A stretch of 64,000 bases of DNA from CAZOOM01 sp964460795. Lineage in GTDB: Bacteria > Omnitrophota > Omnitrophia > Omnitrophales > Aquincolibacteriaceae. Below, in pieces: positions 24,601 through 33,600 of the stretch. The notes beneath the pieces are model-generated. The model worked only from the letters and a program-made list of their open reading frames with translations. It had not been told where the DNA came from and searched no databases. Position numbers and translations under genes: made by a program. The number at the start of each line of letters is the position of its first letter. The first letter of the stretch is position 1. The stretch spans positions 1 through 64,000 of the forward strand of contig CAYWRU010000011.1 in the NCBI GenBank assembly GCA_964460795.1. The letters run 5' to 3'.

Positions 24601-27600
24601 TCGAGATCTCCGCGCTGACACCCGCTAACGGAAAAAACCCCTCTAGGTGATCTTCGCGAAGTGAAGACATCGGCGATTGAATCTCGTGATGCCCCGGCTT
24701 CGGTCCTTTTAATAGAATTTCAATGTTTTCTTCGGGAAATAAATGAATGTACGCTGCGATTGTGTGCGACAAATCATCGAATGGAACACGATTGGCTGCG
24801 CCTGATTTTTGAGGTGTTTTGATTGAAGATAAAAATCGAATGTTGGCCACCAGCGCCGCAGTGGTTAAAAGAAGCGCTCTCCAGAGATTTTCCGGGGTTC
24901 TTTGCAGAATCTCCCGGGCTTGATCGCTTTGAAATACGGCTGTTTCAAATGCTGAAAACAAATCCTGATATCGAAATTGAGTTGAGTTTTTATGTTTTAC
25001 GGTATACATCACAGCCGCCAAAGCCCAAGGAAACAATTTTAAAAAGGTCTGGTCGGCTTCCGTCCTTGCATCCAGCTGAGCAAAGAAGCTTTCTTCGTTC
25101 ACAGGTTGTGCCCCGTATAAAAACTGCGAAAGAATGGCCCCTCCGCGCAACATGGCTGTATTGCGTTCATCGGTCACAAACTCAAAGGCTCCCTCGGCCG
25201 ATAGTCCGGTTTCCAAGAACGCCGAATTAAACGGCAGTACAAACTCTGAGATAAAATTATTTAGTCTTTCAAAAGTTCCGCCTGACTCGAATAATTCTTT
25301 GGGCGCGGCTTCCAAATTGATCTCATGCTCCGCATCAAATTTCAGCGGCGGATCCCGGAACTCAACCGCGGTTTTTTCCTCCCGCATTTCCGATCGGGAA
25401 GGGCTGATTTGTAAAATACCTTGAATGACTTTGAGCGAGCGCTCAAGCAGTTCCGGATCGAGAGACGCGTCTTCTTCTCTAAAACCCGAATCACGCACCA
25501 GGTCGATGTAAGGAAATTCAAAATTCTTCGATTCAGCAAATTCCAGGATGGCGGCAAAGGATTCGACTGATCGCCTCATAAAATAAAGGGCTCTTTTGTC
25601 GTTTGACTGGAGCAAGTGGAGAAGTTCTGCATCGGTTGGAAGCGGATCCCCTCCCGAATTTTTCAGAAAGAGATGCAAAAAGTAGAGCCGGTCTCCCCAT
25701 TCCATTGAGTCCGCGTTTTGGATCATCAGGCCTGCTTCTGCGGCAGCACTTTCATCGCTTAAAATAATCCCCAGATGTTCGCCGGCTTTCCCATCCCAAT
25801 TCGCCTCCGGAGATAGAAAGCGCTCATAAATAGCGTAGAAATAATCCTGAACAAACTCCATAACCTCAGGAAAACGCTCCACCTGCTGAGCTGTAAACCG
25901 GGTGATGTGATTTGAAACCATCTCGGTATCTGAGGCGGCGCGCGGGAAAAACATGGTTTCGTTGGAGTTCATTTCAGTGATTCCAAGCGGTACGGACCGG
26001 ACATTGATCAGCGCGGCAAGATGGGTCTCGCGGTTAAAACGAATTTTGATGGGCCCATCCGGAAAATCAAAAGTCCGTTCCCGTCCCGGCGCCACGGCCC
26101 CAATAATTTTACGGTTCACAGCCACGGCCAAACCCAGCGAGCGGTGCCGCAACTCGATCATTGCGTTATCGATCATCAAAAGCTTGGATTCCATGGGCTT
26201 TATTTCATAGGAATGTTCGGCATTGGGAAGAATGGATTCGCCATCTTGTCCCCGAACCTCAGAGCGGGTTTGTGAGACATTCACTACTGGCTGGGCGAGA
26301 AGATGTATTTCAAAAAGCGCGCGCGCAATCCTTGGTTTGTCGGTAATGATGCCCGACCATTTCCGTTTCTCTGCCGAAAACAATTTCATTTCCAGGCCTC
26401 CGCCTTGTCCGAACCCCAGAACAAAATGTGACACGCCCTTTTTGCCCCAGTAGCTTGCAAAGCGCTTGTCCTGGGCGGTTAACTCGAGCGGTACTGAATG
26501 GGCATGGGTATGTCCCATCCCATGGGCGACACTTTCAAATCTCGGTGAACTTTCATGCTCTGCATCCGCCGAAAACAAGACTCCGTAGCGCCCTGGCCGA
26601 ATCTTAAATATGTTAAAAGACAATTCGGATTGGGGAGATGCCCGTTGAATCTGTACAAGAGTTTCAAGATCAGGAAAAGGGTCAGTCACAAGAGGTCTGT
26701 GCTGCTTTAAAAGTTTCGGCGTTATAGCGCGAATCGGCATTTTGTAGCTTAAAAGTACCTGAATGAATAGAGAACGGGACTTGGCTGCGTTCGCACGGTT
26801 TAAGAAGAGGGCTTTAACGCTCTCTTCCGCATGGTTGGCGGCAAATGAAGAAAGGACGGATCGATGCATCGTATACGCCATCGCAGGCGGAAATTTGCTT
26901 AAAAAAACCATGGGGAATGCCATGATCGGAGCAACCCATGTCTCAATGACAATTTTTTTTTGGCGCGGGGTCAACCAACCAAAAGACATGGCGCGCCGAA
27001 GATCACGCAGAGCATCTACAGTATCGTTTTCAAGACGTTCTTTCTTTTTTCGGTTCGTGGTTTTTTCTGCAACGTTCGATAGCCTCTGAATCCCTGCTGC
27101 TATTTTGTGAATATCGTATCGACTTCGAATTTCAGAACGCGCTGCCCCGTCGGTCAGAACATGGTCGATGACTCGGTGGATGGTCTCATCACGAAATCCC
27201 CTGGATATTTGTTCCGGGGTAAAGGAATACGTCTGCATCACAAAATGTGAGATCGGAGTAAAAACCGGCGGCAAATAGGCCTGATAGCCGGGACCGGCCG
27301 GCGGTTTTCTCTGCGCTTCTTCCCGAATCTCAGGATAGTTTGGCTGGGCTTTGAGTTGTTTAAACAATGCCTCAGCCAAAAGATCTGACTGCAAATCCAC
27401 GCCTTGAAAACTCGCCCCTGAACGCATCTCGGAACGAGGTAACAAAATATATTTGGGTGTATACACAAAAATATTGGGCTGGTTGGGATCTGGCATTTTC
27501 ATTTGATTCCAGTCGATCGACTGAAGGCGCGCTTGGATTGTTTTTTCATTTTCCCCAAGCGGAATGAAAACCCGATATTGCGTCACCTGGCCGGGAATCC

Positions 27601-30600
27601 CTCGAGCCGGGATCTTCCAAGGAAATTCAAACTGATGGATTTCGCTTGGCGATAAATAGGGCGGGTGCCAGTAACGCCGGCGGGCATCTTCCCATTTCAC
27701 ATGAACGATCTTCCCTTTTGAGTCCGCATAAATGCGCAGCTCGATGGCTTGCTCTTCCGCTGCATGGGCCAAATGCATGGCCAAATATTCGAGCCCTGTT
27801 TGTGCGGGGTGAAGATCGCTTTTCCTTTGTGTTTTTTTAGGAGCGTGCAATTGCCGCGCAGGCGGGATGACCACGTTGTCGGTTTTAGCAGATTCGATTT
27901 TTTTTCTTGGTCTTCTTTTCACGACTCTATTCACTAATTCGTCAGGCGATTGAGATAACAATTCGTCCGGATCGATTTCATTAAGCCTACGAAGCGCACT
28001 CCAGAATTTATTCTGATTTCCATTTTGTGGAAACCGCCGCTTAAGCACATCGCTTACAAGCTCTCGTTTTGAGCTTACGGCCCATCGTTTCTCAATCTGA
28101 TTGATGGCCGGAGTGACCGGGCCGGTGCCATGCGATAATTCGTGCCAATTTTCCGGTCTTCCGGTGTATGCAAAACGGCCATATTGTTCACCAATATTTT
28201 TCTGGGCTTTTTCGTACAACGCCGTAAGGCATTGATCACGTTCCACCCAAACAGCCGCTCGTGCATCATCTGCAGGCGGAAAGCCAATTCCCTCGCCCTT
28301 TTCCGATATTCTTATAAAATGTTGGATGTACTTTGTGGCTGTATTATCTTTAAAGCCCGCCGGCAGAGGAACGTCTGATGCGCGAAGCGAGATTTCGTCA
28401 TTGAGGGCTTTTGTAAGAAGAGGCTTGAGTCTTCCGGCCACTCTTTCTTTGAATCGATCGAGGTTCATTCCGGGTTCCAGCATAGCAGCCTTAAATTCCG
28501 CCTCCGTATCCCAAGATCCAAGAACGTACCGGAGGTTGCCTGACAACAGATTCGATTCATACCACACCTCAAACCCTTCCGGCTGATCAAAAACTCTTTG
28601 ATAGGCTTGCGCGGCAAAAGACCTTGAATGAATGTGCCGAATGCCTCCCGTTTCCGTTCCAGGAGCCGGTAAATGTTTTTTTACTTCTTCCAAAAAATGG
28701 CCTTTTTCTATATCGAGAAAACTCTCCAATAATTTTCCGTCAGGAGAGGCGGCAACGATTTGACGGACCGTTTGCGCCTGGTCCACAAGTGCTTTTAGTT
28801 TGATTGGCGAAAAAGTCAGTGAAGGGTATGTTTGGGTCATGGCCGCTTTAAAGAATTCATGAAGCTCTGAAATGGTCTTAAATTGTTCCTCAGTGACAAC
28901 AGGGGTTTGAGTGCTCCCCTCCAACAACGCAGGGGCATTGGCTGCAAGGGCAGCGCTCGATCCGAAGCGTGCCAAAAAAGTTCGAAGCGTCATTCCGCTT
29001 GATCTTACTTCGCTTCGCATTGCCTCGTCTGCCAGAACATGGTCGATGCTTTGAAAATTCTTCTTTGAACGCATCTCGGAGCGCGGCTTCCATGCCGCGC
29101 CCAGAGAAGTGCTCATTGCAACCGGCAATGAGCGCACTTCTGAACGGCGAGAGACCGCGGCTGGCCCACGCCATCGAAAGGCGGCTTGTTTGGCCATGGA
29201 TAAAACGGCCTCGACTTTGCTGGCTGAACTGAGCGTGCTCTCATCCGGAGATCCGATCCAGATAATGGGAACTTCCAGGATTTTTTTCCGCAGATTGCGC
29301 AGCGCCAGAAGAAGATGCGTATCAAAAGCAAAATCGTAGGTGAAATCCGGATGGAGCTCCCATTTTGCATTGATGGGAAGAATGGCCTCAAGCGCTTCGC
29401 GGGTAAATCCCTTCAGCCCCGCCTGTGTATCGCGGATGTTCCAAACTCCAAGGAAAATTTTAGCAAACATATTGTAGAGAAAACTGCCGCGTTTTTCTTC
29501 ACTCGAACGTCCTGAAACCACAGCTCCCGCACGCCAGCGGGAACCAAACACAGCATCCCGTTCTCCCCTGGCCAGCGGACCGATGAGGAGTCCGGATTCG
29601 CTCATGGGCACTGCCCGGTCGGCATCTGTAAAAATTACGAGCCTGGCACCCAACTCTAAGAGTTTTCTCATGCCCAGAAGAATGCCGCTCCCTTTTTTCC
29701 CGCGGAGGCTCGCCTTCTGTTCCCTGTTTATAAAGGCCACTTGGACCTGTCCGGATTTGAGTTTGTCTGGAAAGCGCTTTTGAAGGATTTCCAGCGCTGC
29801 CTCGCCAGAGCTTTGCGTGGTTTTAATTTGAGGCAGCGGAACATTTCCTTCCAGCTGGCTTTTTTGTAAAAGTTTCAGAATAAATAAAAGCCCCCGGCGT
29901 ACGACTTGGGACAGAAAACGGATATACCATTGCCAGAACGCTGAGTGCATCAAGGTGCTGGGCAGGGTCTTGAATCTCAGTTCATCTGTTCTTATTTCTC
30001 GAACGCCGGTTTCCCGCTCGCCGTCATCCACGAGGAGCATCTGGTAACTTAGGCGCGGATTCACGGAAAAAAGCTCATCGAGCTCTGTAATTTTTGCAGC
30101 CAGAGCATCTTCCCCATGCGGATTTTCGCTGGACCACGGCCGCAACCGGTTTTGCTCAGCAAACATGGAAAAAACAATTCCGACTTTGAGAGGCTCGTTC
30201 CCTTCCGGACGCAGACGATACACTTCCAGAAATGAACGGATCAGCCGTTCAGCCTCGGGCAGGAGATTCTGATTTTTTTCATGCGTTTGAAGCGCGGCTC
30301 CAAGCAGATCAGCGTTGTACGCTGCTTGTTTTCCCTGTAAAAGTCCGGCCAGATTTTTTGATAACTTTGCCACGCGTTCCCGCCGCTCTCTGCTTGCCTC
30401 GCTTGGCAGTTCCGGCCAGGAGGTTTTCAAAAAGGGTTCCATGCGTTTCGCATCCATGCGGTTCCACTCGGTTTGGATATCTGCATAGAGTTTTTTGATG
30501 TAGGATTTAAGCGGAGGCCAGACTTTTTGCATTCTGCGGGCGCTTTCCCGAAAGATGGCTCTTTGCACTGCGGATTTGTCCGGACCAAAAACCTTGCTCA

Positions 30601-33600
30601 TGAAGTAGGGATAGAGCCATTGATAGGGAATGGGCCGCTCAGCGGTTCCGTCATATCGCAGGGTGCCATCGGCATATGTTTCAGTCCATTTATGCTGATA
30701 TTTTTCAAAGCGGCTCTCTGCCATTTCCGTAAAAATATCCATGGCCTTATAGAAAGACCGTAAACTTTTAGGATGGAGACGTTCACGGGATTTTTTAACC
30801 GTATCAAGAGCATAAGTTTCGGTAATGCTTTGAATAAAATTCGTCAAGCTGCCGGCCTCTTTCAGAGATGAAATCAATCCGTAGATTCTGATCGGAATTT
30901 GGTTGGCCTCATGCTGGTCAACCCATTCTTTAGGTTTTTCCATATGGGGTTTGGACGTCTCAGACATCTGAGCCCATATCACCGACGGTAAAACATTAAG
31001 GACGTTTGCAAAATTTGCACGCCCCGCCAAATTAGTAAAATATTCTGCATAGAGAAGGGCGTTTTCTGCTGTGATTTCCGATACCTCCGGCAGCTCCGGG
31101 GGCATCATCATCTTCACTCTTTTTGCCATCTCTTCCGCAGATAAAGGAGCAAAAGGATCCGCCCTCACTTCAGATCGCATTCTCCGCACCTTTGATCCTT
31201 CGATCGGGCGGACACCGAGATAGGATTCGCCGTTTTTTCGAAGAATCGCGGTTTGAATCCAGGAGCCTGCGCCAAATATTCCGGCTTTCGCCAAATGTTG
31301 AAGCATCACAAGCGCACCAAGATGGCTCATAGGTTTTTGATCCGGGCTTTGAAAAATGGAGTGCTTTTTATTGGCTTCATCGGGAGTTTCCCAACGGCTT
31401 ACCCCGGCTTGAAAGACCACGCCCTTGAGAAGGCCCTGCCCGAGCTCCTGTCGAAGAGCCAGCGGCAACTTATGAGCAATGTCCCCATTCCAAGTCGACA
31501 CAACGACTAATTCTTTTGCCGCATCTTTTTCAACGCGGGCTCCTTGATTCTGCGCTCTTATTTCGGAACGACTTTCTTCATCCATTTTTATTTGTTTCCG
31601 CTCTTCAGCAAAGAAGAGGTGCGCTGGATGAAAATATCCGTCCATAACAAATTCACGAAGCAGAGGGTTCGGCGGAATTTGCTGGGCTGCTCCTCGATTT
31701 TCTTGAAATATTCTCCTGCCAAAATGTTTCAGCGCAGCTTGCTTCGCGCTGTCTCGAAAGGTGCTATCAAGCATGTGTTTTGACCTGATGGCTCGAATCA
31801 CAAGATCATGGGTCTTTTCAGAGGCGCGTTGAGATCCTTCGCCTTTGATTTCTAAAGACATATCTAGGCCCGCAATCAACTCACCTAGCGGCCAAAGTTC
31901 TTCTTTTAAAACATAGGAGGTGGTGCTCCATGCATAAGGGTCGATCTTTCCGTACAAAGCGCCGAGTGCCGCAATGGCTTCAGAGTCCCTTGGATCGCGG
32001 GTCAAGATTTCTCGAAGCGCTGCTAGGTTGATGGCCCATTCCGGCCTTCCGCGTTCTCTTTCTAGGTGCAAATTTTGATCCGTGAATAAGGAGGCCCCCA
32101 TGTCCATAAGAATCAAAGCCGCCTCATTTCGCATCGTATCCGACCAAAAATACCCTACCCGCTTTGCTTTTTGCAGTGTTTCGCGGGCGCTGTCCAACTG
32201 GCTTCCATACTTTGCTTGAATGTCCGAAGAAAATTGGTGCGGCTCTTTTGAAAACACAACGAGATCTTGGACCATTTCAAAATATTCAGGAAAGGCCTTC
32301 GCGTCCTTTATTGAACCTTGAAAATTCGGAATTTTTTCCGCCAAAGAAAGATCGTCCAAATAAAACCAGATGCCCAAAAGCAATTTCAGAAATTGTGGAT
32401 CATTTGAATAATGCTGGTAAAGTCCTCGCAACGCCGCCGTGCGCGTTCGGGGACCATTGAAATGGTTTTCAGCGCAGGCAAAAAGGACCTTCTTTTCATC
32501 TTCTCCTGCAAGAAGGCCTAGCGCTTCGATGATTCGATCTTCCGCAACCCCCCTGTTGGTCGACTCGCGGACTGCATGCGCCGGCAGTATTTTTAAAAGT
32601 TCGGGCAAGATTTCCCGCGCATTTCTATGCGCTAGGGCCAAAGCAGCCTCTGGAACCATAACGCTCCGGAGAAGATCTGGAAGGCTCTTGCTGTCATCCA
32701 GCCCGGCCGTAACAGACGCCGCATAATCTGCATTAAAATGAAAGGCTTCTTTTAAAGCCGTGTTGATCCGCTCATCTTTTAAACTGCATCGGCCAAGGGC
32801 CCGAATCACTGCGGCTTTCACCCACCAGGGTGCTGATTGGCCGGGGCCTACCAACAGAAGGATTTTTTCCAACGTCGGGGGATGGACCTCGGCCATCTTG
32901 ACAAGGGCTTCAGCTGCCTTCTGTCTTTGGCGGACATATTCCTTACGATCTAGATCGTCAATGACGTGAATGTCTGTCCCTAGTTTTCTGTAATCATCGA
33001 AATAGGTAACGTCGAGAAGTTCGATGAGCCGATCCGTGAATTCATACAAACGATGCGCCCCCGCCACTTCAATGGCCGCCAGACGAAGCGGGATAATTTC
33101 GTCATAAAAAGAGCTGTAATAATTAAAAGGCAGTCCCGTTTTGCGTTTTAAGAAATCAACCCGCTTGCCAACACCTTCCTGCCCTTGCCCCAAAACATCC
33201 CCGAGATAAAGAAATGTTTCTGCGGCATATTGAGCCACTTCTTTAGGTGCTTCGGTCATGGCCGCAATCACAGCGGCCCGGTCATCCGGATCGATTGAAA
33301 AAAGATTGCGAATTATCTCTGCCGTGCCCTTGGAAAAAACTGCTTTTTCAGGCGGGTTCTGAGGAAGTTCGTTTTTGAGCCGGGAAAAATAATCTGCCAA
33401 CACTTCCGTCCGCATCAATAGAGTGCGATGAACATCTGCGAGCCTTTTCAATTCGGCTTTGGGAATGGTGATGATGAGGGTGGCGTGCCGCTGGAAAGGA
33501 TGGTTTTCAACTTTAAGGAGAAGCTCTTGGAGACGATGAGCCCTGCCGGACAGCGCCCGGTTCAGTTGCTTTGTAGTGAAAAAACCGCTTACGCCTCCCT

